From Mermis nigrescens (taxonomy: Eukaryota > Nematoda > Enoplea > Mermithida > Mermithidae): 64,000 bases of DNA. The stretch lies in NCBI GenBank assembly GCA_036768485.1, contig JAVLUZ010000548.1:654467-718466 (forward strand). Reading direction: 5' to 3'. The position numbers were made by a program, and so were the translations under genes. Below are positions 10,081-21,851 of this stretch, in pieces; position 1 is the stretch's first letter; the number at the start of each line of letters is the position of its first letter. The notes under the pieces were generated by a model. That model was not told the origin of the DNA, made no database searches, and saw only the letters and a program-made list of their open reading frames with translations.

Positions 10081-11800
10081 AATAATTTGCGAAAATATTG
10101 CCCCTGAGCTGTAGATTACGAATCTGACCTTAAAATTTCTTTACACTAAATGGTTGTTGCACAAAAATGTAAAGTATACGGGTTTTTTACTCTTTGCGTG
10201 TCCTTCAGCTTATCTAACTCAATTTTAGCTTCTGTGCAGTCCATTTGGTTTTATGTTGTGGAGGATTACAATATCTCAAAACCCTTTTTCTTCTTCTCTT
10301 TTTACGCAATATTTCTTGATTTGTAATCGTTTTGTGTAAAGGGTTCGAGACGGAAAAAGAAATTTCTTAGCTGAGTAGGCGGAACATACTAATTATGCTT
10401 AAAATGTGCCCTGACCTTAGCGTTACAAATCCTAGTTTATTTTGTTGTTATACACCCAATATTGCGTTATTAGCACAAGTGTAAACTTTACACTGAGAAG
10501 CGCTTTTCCGCCCAGAGCATTGGGTATCGAACAATTCGTGAGGGGCTTTTATAAAATAATGCCCCGAGTTGTAGATTACGAATCTGACCTTAAAATTTCT
10601 TTCCACTCGATGGTTGTTACACAAAAGTGTAAAGTATACGTGTTTTTTACTGTTAGCGTGTCCTAAAGCTTATCTAACTCAATTTTGGTTTCTGTGCAGT
10701 CCAATTGGTTTTATAATGTAGAGGGTAACAATATCTCATAACGTGAAAATTTTTTCTCTTTCAACGCAATATTTCTCGATCTGTGATTGTTTTAGTGTAA
10801 AGGGTTCGAGACGGAAAACGAAATTTCTTCAGCTTTTCCGCTAAGTAGGAGTAACATAGTAATTCTGCTTAAAATGTACCCTGACCTAGGCTTAACAGAT
10901 CCTAGTTTGTCTTTTTCTGTATACCCAATATTGCGCTATTAACACAAGTGTAAAGTTTACACTGAGAAGCACATTTCCGCCTAGAGCATTGGGTATCAAA
11001 CAATTTGCTGAGGACCAATTTTTTCAAATGTTGCTCCTGAGTTGTAGATTACGAATCTGACCTTAAAATTTCTTTAATATTAATGGTTGTTGCATCAAAG
11101 TGTAAAGTATACGCGTATTTATCTTAGCGTGTTCTAAAGCTTATCTAACTCAATTCTGGTTTGTGTGCAGTCAAATTATTTTAATAATTTAAAGCGTTAC
11201 AATATCTGAAACCCTAAAATTTTTTCTCTTTTAACGGAATATTTTTCGATCTGTGATTGGTTTAGTGTAAAGGGTTCGACACGAAAGAAGAAATTTTTCA
11301 GCTACTCCTTCAAGTAGGCGGAACATGCTGATTATGCTTAAAATGTGCCCTGACCTAAGTGTTACAGATCATAGTTTGTTTTGGTTCTATACACCCAATA
11401 TTGCGTTATTAGCACAAGTGTAAAGTTTACACTGAAAAACACTTTTCCGCCCAGAGCATTGGGTATCAAACAATTTGTGGCGGGCCAATTTTTTTAAATG
11501 TTCCCCTTCAGTTGTGGATTACGAATCGGACCTTAAAATTTCTTTACACTCAATGGTTGTTGCACAAAAGTGTAAAGTATACGGGTTTTTACTCTAAGCG
11601 TGTTCTGAAGCTTATCTAACTCAATTTCGGTTTCTGTGTAGCCAAATTAGTTTTATAATGTTGGAGGTCACAATATTTCAAAAAACGAATTTTTTATCTT
11701 TCAACGCAATATTTCTTGATCTGTGATCGTTTTAGTGTAAAGAAATTTCTTCAGCCACTCCTCTAAGTAGGCGGAACATACTGATTATGCTTAAAATATG
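10081..11800. repeat. ~470-bp tandem satellite, about 3.6 units
   Basis: GTAGATTACGAATCTGACC recurs at 10111, 10571, 11044 and (GTGGATTACG) 11514, a spacing of 460-473 bp. Every unit contains TTAGCACAAGTGTAAA.TTTACACT, CAGAGCATTGGGTATC and GTGTAAAGGGTTCGA. Units differ by roughly 10%. No gene is inside. Diverged relatives of the ATTACGAATCTGACC/TTTACACT..GGTTGTT segment occur in the palindrome arms near 30.75 and 37.4 kb. Confidence 0.92.
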
Positions 11801-11859
11801 CCAGCGTTACGGATTCTCTGATAATTAATGTTAATGTTAAATTAATAGTCGGAATGCAG

Positions 11860-13815
11860 CGAAGAACATTTATGCGCCATCTTGCAAATTTCACTGCTTG
11901 CCATTTTTTGGAAAGGCCAAATTTTCTTGTGTTTTTGCGCATTTCTTGTTCTCTGAACTGCATTTTAATAATGAGAAGGTTACAAATGGGCCTGAAAATG
12001 GTAAGAACAAAATTTTCATTGACACATCTTCCTATATCTCATTAGCAGCGACCTGCTGCTGCGCTATGTAATTAGCAGAGGTCGAAAAACGCATTTAAGC
12101 TCAGAAGTTTTGTGCAATGTAGAAGTTCATCAATTTAAAGTGTTTTTGGGGTTACTTCAGAACCGAGATTTGGTCGATTTTGCGAAAATTTTAACGTTAC
12201 TATTTAATATTAAAATGTTTTTTTACAAAACTTTCCGGGACTCTGCCCCAGACCTCGCTGGGAACGCGGGGAGCGCGCCACCCGAGACCCCCCGCAGCCG
12301 AAAAATCTCGTTGCATATGTGCAACAAGATTCTAGGTAGTAAAAGTCAGGTAAAAGGGTTAGAAATTTCTAAAAATTTCCGGCGTTTCGCGCCGGTGTAG
12401 CGTAGTTAAGTGTCCGGGCGGTAGAAGTGTCCGGCCGGACACTTTACGATGCGGCAAAGTGTCCGGCGGACACATTACGATGAGCAGTAAAGTGTCCGTC
12501 CTTGCCGTAAAGTGTCCGGGTCATGTTGTTCTTATTTTTCGTAACAGTAGCGAAGTTGCATATGCATGTATGTACTTATTCAACAATAAACTGACTGTTG
12601 TTTACGCACAATGCAATGCTGTGACCTTTGACCACTTGTTATGATAAAAATCGTATGACTTTTTGGTTGCTTCTGATGCATAAATATTCTGGAGTTCATT
12701 TAAAATATTTGGCCGTTACCGAAAGTGCGTTGCGAATCGGAGGCTCTGATACTCCAAAGTTTCTGAAAAATATCTTTGAATTTCGGCGGTCAATCGAAAG
12801 GTTGGTGAAATATTCGGAATTAGAATTATAGGAAATACTCCACATATTCCGCAAAGCGCCGAATTTTTAAGGATTTCACGTCAGACATGCAATTTTCCAA
12901 TTTTTTGCACATTGTCTTCACCTTTCAATAATTTTTCGGCCACGAGGGGCTGGGCTGGGCGCCACCGCCCCTGAAAATATGGCCCTGTGTCTATATATAT
13001 CAGCATTTTTACGTGACATCACCTGCTTTTCTTTATTTCGTTTCACTTAGTTACTTTGTCAATTCGCTGTAAATAAAAATTTGTCTTGGTACCTAATTTT
13101 GCATCATTCCAAAAATCATGTAGTGCAACAATAAATCGTCTGTGCTTAATTGTTTCATTATCTTAACCAGCAAGAGCATTCCTAAATGACATTACGCTAC
13201 ACAAACATAGGCCGGACACTTTAAGACGGACTCCGACACTTTACGGCATCTTAAAGTGTCCGGCCGGACACTTTACGATGCCGGACACTTTACCGCGTGA
13301 CACCGGCAATAATTTCTCTGTTCTGTATGATTTAAGCAGTATAAATTGAGTTTAAAGTGCAAAGCGTCAAAATTTTCCGGCGCATAGCGCCGCTAGTTAC
13401 TGTTCTTTCTTTTTGTAAAGCTTCAGCATCGCGTTTAAAAGCCTGAATCACTCAAAATATCTTCAAGCAAAGTTGGTGATTCGCAGTTTTCTTGTTAGAA
13501 GCTTGAACTGTCAAAACTGTTTTGTACAAATCTGAGATAATTTTCTACTCTGTCAGACAATTAGTAATCACAGAGCTACAAAATGTTAAGGCCGTAAATT
13601 CTACATGAAAACGGCAGAAATTGCAAAAATTTTCGGTGCTTTTACACTATTTTTTTATTTTTGATCGTCAGAAACCCATAAATTAGCTAGGCTACACCAC
13701 TAAAGGTAGAAAAAATCAGTTTTACTATACATAACGTTACTGGCATTCAATGCAAAAGTAGTCTTGAAAATTTTTGTTTATGCTCCCCCGAACCAAAATC
13801 CTGGCTACGCCTCTG
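11860..13815. mobile_element. E element (hAT-like), interrupted by a CCGG-target element
   Basis: Shares long stretches with the E element at 61401-62704 (GGCCAAATTTTCTTGTGTTTT; AGCAGAGGTCGAAAA; CTGTTCTGTATGATTTAAGC) and ends CCTGGCTACGCCTCTG at 13815. It is interrupted at 12396-13302. The left terminus was not located, so the start is approximate. Confidence 0.6.
12396..13302. mobile_element. Element with clustered AAAGTGTCCGG ends
   Basis: Both ends are packed with direct and inverted copies of AAAGTGTCCGG (left about 12410-12525, right about 13210-13295). Termini TGTAGCG.. and ..CGTGACA lie between CCGG (12392-12395 and 13303-13306). The uninterrupted homologue near 62.22 kb lacks the insert. 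No transposase ORF is visible; two short ORFs (12459-12644, 12628-12831) are unrecognised. Confidence 0.65.
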
Positions 13816-13989
13816 CAATACACAGAGCGCTACCTCTTATTTACATTAGCGTTCTTGCACACTGAGAGGAGGAAGAGAAATCAGAGAAAACTTGAGTGAA
13901 ACATATTAAATAATTAGGCACTAGGCATCTAATAATAATAAAAATTGTAACATCTGGCTTAAATGTACCTAAGAAATTCGCTATACACC

Positions 13990-14106
13990 GGTATTCCTAT
14001 ATACTTACTGAAATACCCGAACCCGAATAAATTTAAGTGGACTACCCGAACCCGAATAAACTTGGATGAACTACCCGAACCCGAACTCACTACCCGTTGC
14101 ATCCCT
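13990..14106. repeat. CCCGAACCCGAATAAA repeats, hAT-type terminus
   Basis: Three to four repeats of CTACCCGAACCCGAA end in CCCGTTGCATCCCTAG, the style of hAT ends seen elsewhere in the window (CCTA end). The opposite end was not identified. Confidence 0.5.
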
Positions 14107-14340
14107 AGTGAGCGGCACCAAAGTTCTGGGGGTTGGGGTTGCAAGAACTTTTTAAAGGTGGAAAAATGGCCTCAAAAATGGTGGTATGGGGAAAAACACC
14201 ATTTTTCAACGTTTCTCATCGAGCACTACATATCCATAGGCATCAACAAATTGCGAAAAACCAAGAAAAATTTCAAAAATTGAATTATAGGGGCATTTTG
14301 GTTTCTGGGGGTGCATACCCCCAATCCCCACGCCCAGGTA
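14107..14340. mobile_element. B element
   Basis: GAGCGGCACCAAAGTTCTGGG to CCACGCCCAGGTATG, with the standard core ACACCATTTTTCAACGTTTC. An H repeat follows in reverse to about 14660. Confidence 0.75.
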
Positions 14341-14659
14341 TGACAAAAACTCGTAAAAAAGGTCCTTTTTCAAGCGTTTCAGCTATTTATTTGCTCGAAA
14401 GTGTCAAATTTTCGGCGCTTCGTGTGATATACTCATGTTCCGAACATATTTTGTTCAATTTGTTTGACTTTTTCGATTTCTTCGAAAATTCTTTGTGCTC
14501 TTATGCTCTAAAAAGATAGAGCATCGACAGAAACGCCGAAAAACGATATTTTTGACGCCTAACCACAATTTTTGGGCACAAAAACGGCACTCTAAAATTT
14601 TCAACCCCTACCTCAATATTCCCAAGCTGTGCATGTGCACCGAAAACACGAAACTCAAT

Positions 14660-15180
14660 CCGAAAAAGATCTTACGGCCAAAAGCATAAGCGATTGTATC
14701 AGTATAACGTCAAAAACGAGAAAATTGATGTAGAATTATGGGGTATTTGGCTAATAATACTGATAAGCACACATTGGCTTAGGGTTCTCTAGACCCCACG
14801 GTCTAGATATCCCAACCCCCTCCCAGAATCCGGCGCCCCCCAAATCGACAGACCCTTTGATTTTAACTTTTAGGTGTTATTTTCGGAAGTTTAGCCCCAT
14901 CAGACCCACAGAACTTTGCTGCTGCCTGTGAATCCTAATAAGATTCATTACGTACCACTAAATCTAAAGCTACATAGACACCTATCGCGCAATTAAGGCA
15001 GATAAGTGAACTGAAAATGACTAAACTAGCTTACCGAGCATTAAAATTGATCTAGTCGAAATAGGAAGACGCCCATGAAAATTCCTAATACAAGACCGAC
15101 GATTAGATCTTGTCCGTGTCTTTTCACTACAAAAAATTGCAATAAATAGTATGCGTCAATTTTGATCACTGAGTATACCT
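14660..15180. other. Intergenic, nothing recognised
   Basis: AT-rich, with one C-rich stretch near 14795-14850 resembling an eroded B or G element end. No coding signal. Confidence 0.4.
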
Positions 15181-15182
15181 AC

Positions 15183-15560
15183 GGTCAGGCCCGCATCTAG
15201 GATTAGGCTAAGGTTGAAGGGCGAGGGGACTCGGCATAAATTGGGCTAAACCTAAAAAAATTCGCAGGAACAGCTCGCAAGAATCACATTTTTCGATGTT
15301 TTTCGATATGCTCTATCTAAAAAACATAAGACTCGGACTTTTCAAAAATTTATTTGTTCTTTTATAAGGCTATAAAATCTGGTGGGGAGCGCCATAAATT
15401 TGAACATTTTACGCAACGACATGCAATTTTTCTATCTTATCGTATATTATCTTACCTTTCAAATTTTTTTCGGCCGAGGGAGGGGAGAGCGGTGCGGCCA
15501 TCACACATGGGCGTGAGGTAAAGGGGGAACTGGGGTTATGCGCCTCCGCCCAGAAAGCCG
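15183..15560. mobile_element. D-type element, partial
   Basis: Starts CAGGCCCGCATCTAGGATT, then a TTTTTCGATGTTTTTCGA core and a CTATCTTATCGTATATTATC segment shared with 25290-25900 and 60560-60895. Confidence 0.6.
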
Positions 15561-16408
15561 ACCCTAGTAAACAAAATACCCCTTCCCAGAATTCAATTTT
15601 TAAATTTTTTGTTTCACGATTTTTTGATGCTGATGGATAGTCGATGAGAAACGTTCAAAATGGCGTTTTTTTGCCATAACACCATTTGTAAGATTATTTT
15701 TTCACCTTTAAAAAATTTTGCACCCCACCAGAATTTCAGTGCTGCCTACCTATGGCAGCCACCCTTCCCCCACCCCTTAAATAAGGCCCTGCCTACGGTA
15801 CATATTGTACAGCTTCGTACATAGTTAAGCGTAGAGATACTGTTACGAGTAGGTGTAAAGAAAACCTACAGTCAGATTCGTAGTCTGGCATTAGGGAAAA
15901 CTGAAAAAAATTAAGGATCTGCCACGCTCTAGAACCGAAATTAATTTTAAGTATAAACTTTACACAATTTCATAAAAGTAGAAATGATCAGATTTGCAAC
16001 AAATTTCATGTACGTTTTATGTCGAAACAAGTTTAATTTTATCGTTTCGTTTCAAAGCCTTTATGCGATACATGCAGCTCAGAAAAAATTACTAGCCTTT
16101 GCAACTTTACGAAGAACATAAGTCACAAGTCTGTGTCTACTATTTTTTCTATATTTTCTAAACAAATTTCCCTAATTTAACAGAATTTTGAATTATTTTA
16201 AATTTAATTTCCGGCTTTGTGTGGAAAAAACTTTTGAAAAACTTTACTTGCTGATTTAATTAATATCATATTCGGTGGTCAAACAAATGCTGCAATTTTT
16301 TGAAAATACACACACAAAAATGTATCAATGAAATTTGATCTAGTCTAACGAAAATTGGTAAGTGTGATTGTATTCGTGCGCATAAGAACAAAGACAATTA
16401 TCCTCCTT

Positions 16409-16414
16409 TTTATT
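16409..16414 (-). promoter_or_regulatory. Candidate polyadenylation signal AATAAA, coiled-coil copy 1
   Basis: AATAAA on the minus strand about 75 nt downstream of the stop codon, within a 3' flank conserved among copies (16.4, 19.7 and 22.7 kb). Conservation outside the coding exon supports genuine gene duplication rather than chance ORFs. Confidence 0.4.
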
Positions 16415-16488
16415 CTTAATTACAATTATTTTTATTTTTTTGTCAGTTTCTCTCATTTTTACTCTTTTCTAGTTTAAAATCAAATGAA

Positions 16489-16797
16489 CTAATTAAGAGA
16501 GGGAGGACAGGTGTAATCACATTCGCCGAATATTGGATGCATACCCATTAATTCCACCTCGCGTCTTGACCTGATCAACTTTTCTTTATATTCTTCCATT
16601 TTCTGTCTCATCTTTATATGGAATTTCCGACGCATTTGCAAAATCTCCTTCAGACGATTAATTTTTTGTTCCAGCATTTGGTTCTTTATGCGTTCCGCCG
16701 TGACAAGATTTTCTAAGTTTACAATTTGAATTCGCAAACCATTGATAACTTGCTCGTCTGTATGGCGACCGTGGCCATTATATACTTGATTATAAGA
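16489..16797 (-). CDS. Coiled-coil family terminal exon, copy 1 (open)
   Basis: Open for 102 codons to a TAG at 16491-16489. The middle is strongly charged and helical (NLENLVTAERIKNQMLEQKI, then MRQKMEEYKEKLIRSRREVE), a heptad-like coiled coil. It ends with the family motif GMHPIFGECDYTCPPSLN. The frame opens just inside a plausible acceptor (TTTCTGCAG at about 16805). Three further minus-strand copies (19.8, 22.9 and 26.5 kb) share the C-terminal motif, and their 3' flank carries AATAAA. Upstream exons were not identified. This is probably the last exon of a gene family I do not recognise, and the only copy here without a disabling change. Confidence 0.5.
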   Translation of the reverse strand, partial: SYNQVYNGHGRHTDEQVINGLRIQIVNLENLVTAERIKNQMLEQKINRLKEILQMRRKFHIKMRQKMEEYKEKLIRSRREVELMGMHPIFGECDYTCPPSLN

Positions 16798-16809
16798 TTA
16801 ACTGCAGAA

Positions 16810-17560
16810 ATCGATCAGACCTCACGTTAACAGAGTAAATTATGCCCAATTCACGACGCGTTTTAAACCGTTGAAAGTTATAAATTACGACACTTTGCAT
16901 ATTATTTCTCGCTCACTTCTGATAATTCGGTCAAAATTATTTCACGACTTACCTCTTTGTGCATCGAAATCAATTTTTAATGCTTAGCTACATAAGTGAT
17001 TTCTAGGAATCCTATAATAAAACTTTGGCTATAGTCAGTTCCATTCCTAACGGCCCATATATGCTAAAGTCTTGTTACTGTATTAGTTTTTCCCACACAA
17101 ATTGCTTCTTTCTCCATGTTTTCGTAGCGGCTAGCCGCTTTTAACTCTTCTTATTGATGTTTTATGTGCTTCGCTTCGCCTGGCACATCTACATATGGCC
17201 ACAATACCTTAAACCGCAACATTTTTTGCTACAGTAATGTGCGGCCATGAGAAATGATGCAGATCATAGTCGATCTGGAGGGGGAATTAAGCCTTTTTTG
17301 GGCCAAAATGACCTTAGAACTTGGTTTAAATGTTAGAATAGAGTTCTGTGATATTGCACAGTTTCTGGTCAGTTTCAAGTTGAAGAAAGTAGTCAGTTTT
17401 TATCCATTTTCGGCCTCCATCTTACTACATTTTTTCAGAAAATTTTCAAAATTCTTGCAAGGTTGGTCCGGTTCCTTCTGCGGTGTCGCGGGCTTGCTCA
17501 GCACCCAAGATCAAGTCATCTGACCCTGAATTGACCCTAAGCTCTGGTGTATGCACAAAG
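16810..17560. repeat. Block flank, paralogous to 28520-29620
   Basis: CAATTCACGACGCGTTTTAAA, GACACTTTGCATATTATT, GCGGCTAGCCGC and the G-type repeat at about 17250-17545 recur in order at 28.5-29.6 kb. The 28.5-kb copy has two T elements inserted, making this copy the empty-site reference. Confidence 0.85.
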
Positions 17561-17564
17561 TTTT

Positions 17565-17930
17565 GTATAGAATATACTTTATTTTACTCTGTTTCTCACA
17601 AACTTAGGACAAAAATTTTAAAAACTATGTCCGATAATAAGCTGACAGATTGCGATTATAGCATTGATTTGATATATAATTATCGTAATCCGTCGGCTTA
17701 CTTTCGACAAATTCTTAGTATGTATGCCCGAACTTATGTGAAACAAGATACATGCATATATACCTATGATAAAAATACTGCTTACTACGTGTAAAGCAGA
17801 AATTAATGTTCCACTCTTTTGCTTATGTGTGTTATCTGCCCGTTTAATGGCTTTACCCTTTCCTGACATATTGTGATAAGCTTTCATAAGCTCACTATAA
17901 TTTACGAATCGCAGTCGTGACATACATCGC
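17565..17930. other. Eroded T-type sequence; no gene
   Basis: AGATTGCGATTATAGCATTGA and ACTTATGTGAAACAAG match the inner parts of the 7801-7959 element in reverse. The remainder is unrecognised. Confidence 0.5.
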
Positions 17931-17944
17931 GACGCAGCTTGATC

Positions 17945-18385
17945 ACACGTGGGCGTGGGGGGATTTGGGCGTATGCACCCCCAGAAGTTAGAAAACCCCC
18001 AGATATGTATCAAAATAACCCTAACAATTCAATTTTTGAAATCTTTCGCTCTTTAGTGATTTTTTGATGCCATTGGATAGTGCTCGATGAGAAACGTCGG
18101 AAAATGGTGTTTTTCACCATACGACCACTTTTAAGCAGGTACGTAGCTGTGGGGGGACTGGGGGTCCGGACCCCCCAAAATTCAGAAAAAAACCGGAAAA
18201 ATAGGACTTTTTACACGTTATTTTGTGCTATTTTTGGCTTAGACCCCCTAAATTGGTGTTGGTCCCCCCAAAATAGAAGGGCCAGCTACGTGCCTGCTTT
18301 TAAGACCTTTTTTGACCTTTGAAAATTTATTCACCCCCAAGAAATTTTTCACCCCCAGAATTTGGGTGCCGCCCACCTATGAGCT
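17945..18385. mobile_element. B element interrupted by a 161-bp element
   Basis: B ends GGGCGTGGGGGGATTTGGG and GCCGCCCACCTATG. The interrupting element occupies 18136-18296. Confidence 0.75.
18136..18296. mobile_element. 161-bp hAT-like MITE
   Basis: TIRs CAGGTACGTAGCTG and, inverted, CAGGCACGTAGCTG; perfect 8-bp TSD CTTTTAAG at 18128-18135 and 18297-18304. It holds no coding sequence. Confidence 0.9.
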
Positions 18386-18689
18386 TGATGCAGAAAAAGA
18401 ACGAAAGGCGAACTATAGTCAGTTTCAAATAAATATTTTAGTAATTATTGGCATAATCTGCGCAAGCAGATATTTTGCGAAAATTTGAAAGAACGCTTTG
18501 TCGAAAATTGATTAGAAAATGAGCGAAAAACCGATAATCAATTAAATCGAATTGTTCAAATTTTTCACGGGTCTCTTGGATCCCTGGGAATACAGATCCC
18601 TGAATAAAACCCCGTGCAGCCCAATATTCGGAAAACCTCAAAAAAGGAAAAATTCACAATTTCAATTTCTCAAATGCAAATGCTCCCAG

Positions 18690-20000
18690 GTTTACATTTC
18701 ACTATGTTTTGATGCTAATGGATAGTGCTCGATGAGAAACGTTAAAAATGGCGCTTTTTTGCCGTACCACCATTTGTAAGACCATTTTTTACATTTAAAA
18801 AATTTTGCACACACCTCCCCCCAGAATTTCAGTGCTGCCCACCCATGGCAGCCACCCTTCCTCACCCCCTTAAATAAGGCCCAGCCTATGGTACATGTTG
18901 TACAGCTTCGTACTTAGTTAGGTGTAGATACTGCTGGGTGCAAAGAAGCCCTACAGTCAGAATCGTAGTCTGGCATTAGGGAAAACTGAAAAAATAAGCA
19001 TCTGCCATGATCTGGAACCAAAATTAATTTTCAGTATCAGCTTTATACAATTACTGGGTGCAAAAAAATTTACAGCGGTTAAAAGCAATGATTGCAAATT
19101 TGAAAAAAACATTCTAGTGCGTTGAAACACAAGGTTTTCTTATAAAAGTAGAACAGATCAGAATTGCAATAAATTTCATGTACGTTTCATGTCAGAAGAC
19201 GTTTAATTTTATCGTTTCGTTTTAAAAAGAGTAGCTTTTGTTCGATAAGGCATCGTATAAGTAGGTACCAAACAAAGCGATAATACGCGTGCACAGTGTC
19301 TCAGCTGCAATTCAAAAACTTTACAAATTTAAACAACGCTGATTCTCCACATGCAGCTCAGAAAAAAGTACTAGCCTTTGCAAATTTACGAAAAACATAA
19401 GTCACATCGTGTGTGTCTACTATTTTTCTATATTTTCTAAACTAATTCCCTTGTTTAACAGAATTTTGAATTATTTTAAGTTTATTTTTCGGCTTCGTGT
19501 GGTATACCATAGAAACTTTTGAAAAATCTTATATGCTGATTTAATTAATATTATATTCGGTGGTCATACAAATGCTGCAATTTTTTGGAAATACTCACGC
19601 AATGTATGTATCAATAAAATTTGATCTAGTCTAACGAAAATTGGTAAGTGTGATTGCATTCATGTGCGCATAAGAACAAAGACAATTATCCTCCTTTTTA
19701 TTCTTAATTATCACAATAGTTCATTTTAATATATTATTTTTGTCAGTTTATCTCATTTTTACTCTTTTCTAGTTTAAAATCAAATGAACTAATGGAGAGA
19801 GGAAGGATAGGTGTAATCACATTCGCCGAATATTCGAAACATACCACGTGATATGGACTTTGCCCTCTCTGTCGCCAAACTTTTGTTACACAGTTCATAT
19901 TTTCTGCGCGCCGTTGCAAGTTCACAGTCCAGGTCACTGTTAATCCTGGCTTGAAGCCGCTAATCGCCTTCCACTATATGAATTTTCTGTCCTTTCAAGA
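18690..20000. repeat. Tandem block unit, copy 2
   Basis: See copy 1. It includes an extra stretch near 19040-19130 and 19240-19360 that is missing from copy 1. It carries coiled-coil copy 2. Confidence 0.8.
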
Positions 20001-20142
20001 TAACTTCTTTCTGCCTATTATACAATGATCTGCGTTCCGCCGCTATGATATTGTTCTGGTCAATAATTTGAAGACGGAGGGCCTTCATTTCTTGATCTTT
20101 TATGGTAGGCTGGGCGACCCCAGCCTTTTTATCAGTCGACAA
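19789..20142 (-). pseudogene. Coiled-coil family terminal exon, copy 2 (single in-frame stop)
   Basis: Reading one frame from 20142 gives DQEMKALRLQIIDQNNIIAA then ERRSLYNRQKEVILKGQKIH. A single TAG at 19962-19960 follows, and the frame resumes as RLQARINSDLDCELATARRK, ending GMFRIFGECDYTYPSSLH and stop. That 118 codons stay in register with one stop argues for recent inactivation of a real coding exon. A sequencing error or readthrough remains possible. Confidence 0.6.
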
Positions 20143-20789
20143 CTGCCAAATCTTCGCGCTTGGCTAGGACCCGACAATGGCACCCGTTTGTACCAAGAGC
20201 GACATCTGCAGCATTGCCATACTCCGTCCCCGCCGACCAGACCTTTGATAGAAAGGAAAGGGGGACAGTTATCAGAAAGAAGTACAAAGCATGACCTATG
20301 TATGTGGGCACTAGGGAAGTTCCGGTTCCAGGTTTTTCAAAAAAATCGGTTCTGGTTCCGCTTCCGGTTCTTGAAAAACAAGAATTTCGGTTCCGGTTCC
20401 GGTTGCAGTTCTTGCGTAAGTTGGAACCGTCGGTTCCGGTTCTTCAACTAGAGAACCGTCGGTTCCGGTTCTTCAACTAGAGAACCGTCGGTTCCGGTTC
20501 CGGTTCTCGGTTCCTGTGTTGAAGTTACGCTCTTGATAGCCTGATTTCACTGATGAAAGATAAATTATTTAGGAAGTCGTTTCAATCTGGCAACTGCACG
20601 TTCAAATAAGTTTTACGTCTAGTTGACAATTTACTTATAAATCACTGAATATTACCTATGTGTTTCTTAATTGGAGGCTTATACGAAATTGAAATGCTCA
20701 ATTCATGACGAAGATCTGCTGCAATGGTGGAAAGAGAAGTCGAAGAATTTGCCGATTCTCGCATTAATAGCTAAGCAGTATCTTGCAGC

Positions 20790-21851
20790 CAGTGGCGGAT
20801 CTAGGATTTTCCTAAGGGGGCAGTATCCCAACTTTTCCAAAAAGAGTCAAAAATAGGTCCAAAAATTTGCCCTTAACGCGCGGAACAGCGTTTTTTTGGC
20901 GTTTTACAATGTATACTTTTACATTAAATCACTTTTGACGCAATATTTTTTCTTAAAATTTCAAAATTTTCGATAATTTTGTGCTAAAAATCACTAAAAT
21001 TCTTTGACTTTATCAGAATTCTGGCGCGAAGCAGTTTTTTTGTTTGTACAAGGTCCGTTTGACATGTACAAAGATCATCCCCAAAAGCCTTTGTACATTG
21101 TGTACACACAAATTTTTTGGTACTATAATATGGTACAGTAGCGATTTTAGTGTGGTAAAAACAGAGTTGTTCGACTTCTGGTAGTGTAGTTCAGCTAATT
21201 TACGGGTCTCTAAGGGCAAAAATCACTAAGAATCGTCTTAAAACGGCGCGAAGCGCCTAAAAGTTTGACATTTTTCCTTTCGAAATGCAGTTTCTGCCAT
21301 TATAAAGATAAATAGAGCACACAATCAGTCATTTCGACGCGGAGCGCCGTAAATTTCTGCGAATTTTAGACCTTTTTTGTAATTTTTTCTCTCCAAAAAT
21401 CTTCGTACATGTACAAAGACGGTCCCGAAAAGTCTTTGTGTATCGGGAAAAATCTTTGCCGAATACAAAAAAACCGTGGCGCGAAGCGCCGGGAAATTTG
21501 TGAGATTAAGACGGATAGACGTCTGGAAGCATGATTTACAGCTTGATTTACTGTATTTATAGAATTTGATGCGAAACATCGAAATTTTTAATTGAAAAAA
21601 TAGAAGAAAAGTATGCAAGAATAGCTGTTTCTGCTGCTAAAATTGTTTTGAAACCTACATGAACAGAAAATGGCTTCCAGGTAGCGAAGAAAGTAAATAA
21701 ATGTCATTAATAGGTATCATCCGGCGCGTAGCGTTGAAAAAATTTGAGAAATTATTGTCACTGAGGGCCAAAAAATAATTGCGAATTGTATATCCATTCT
21801 CTATCTCGCCACATGGGGGCGGCCCCCCCCGCCCCCTTAGATTCGCCCCTG
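20790..21851. mobile_element. C element 2, inserted in the hAT transposase
   Basis: CAGTGGCGGATCTAGG to TTAGATTCGCCCCTG. The 8-bp TSD is diverged: CTTGCAGC/TTCGCAGT (20782-20789 and 21852-21859). It carries a nested A element at a different position from C elements 1 and 3; its own CTTCCAGG site near 21674 is empty. Confidence 0.88.
21032..21478. mobile_element. A element nested in C element 2
   Basis: 447 bp with perfect 8-bp TSD GCGCGAAG (21024-21031 and 21479-21486). The insertion landed inside a GGCGCGAAGCGCC hairpin of the C element. Confidence 0.9.

Larger units (their letters stand above)
15575..16800. repeat. Tandem block unit, copy 1
   Basis: Direct counterpart of 18690-20000: B element, then CTACAGTCAGA.TCGTAGTCTGGCATTAGGG, then TTAACAGAATTTTGAATTATTTTAAG, then the coiled-coil exon and its 3' flank. 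It shows that the coiled-coil gene was amplified as a block with its flanking repeats. Confidence 0.8.

Noticed and set aside
10330..10350. tRNA B box GGGTTCGA in satellite units
   Set aside because: No A box at proper spacing, and no foldable acceptor, D or anticodon arms in the 70-90 nt around it.
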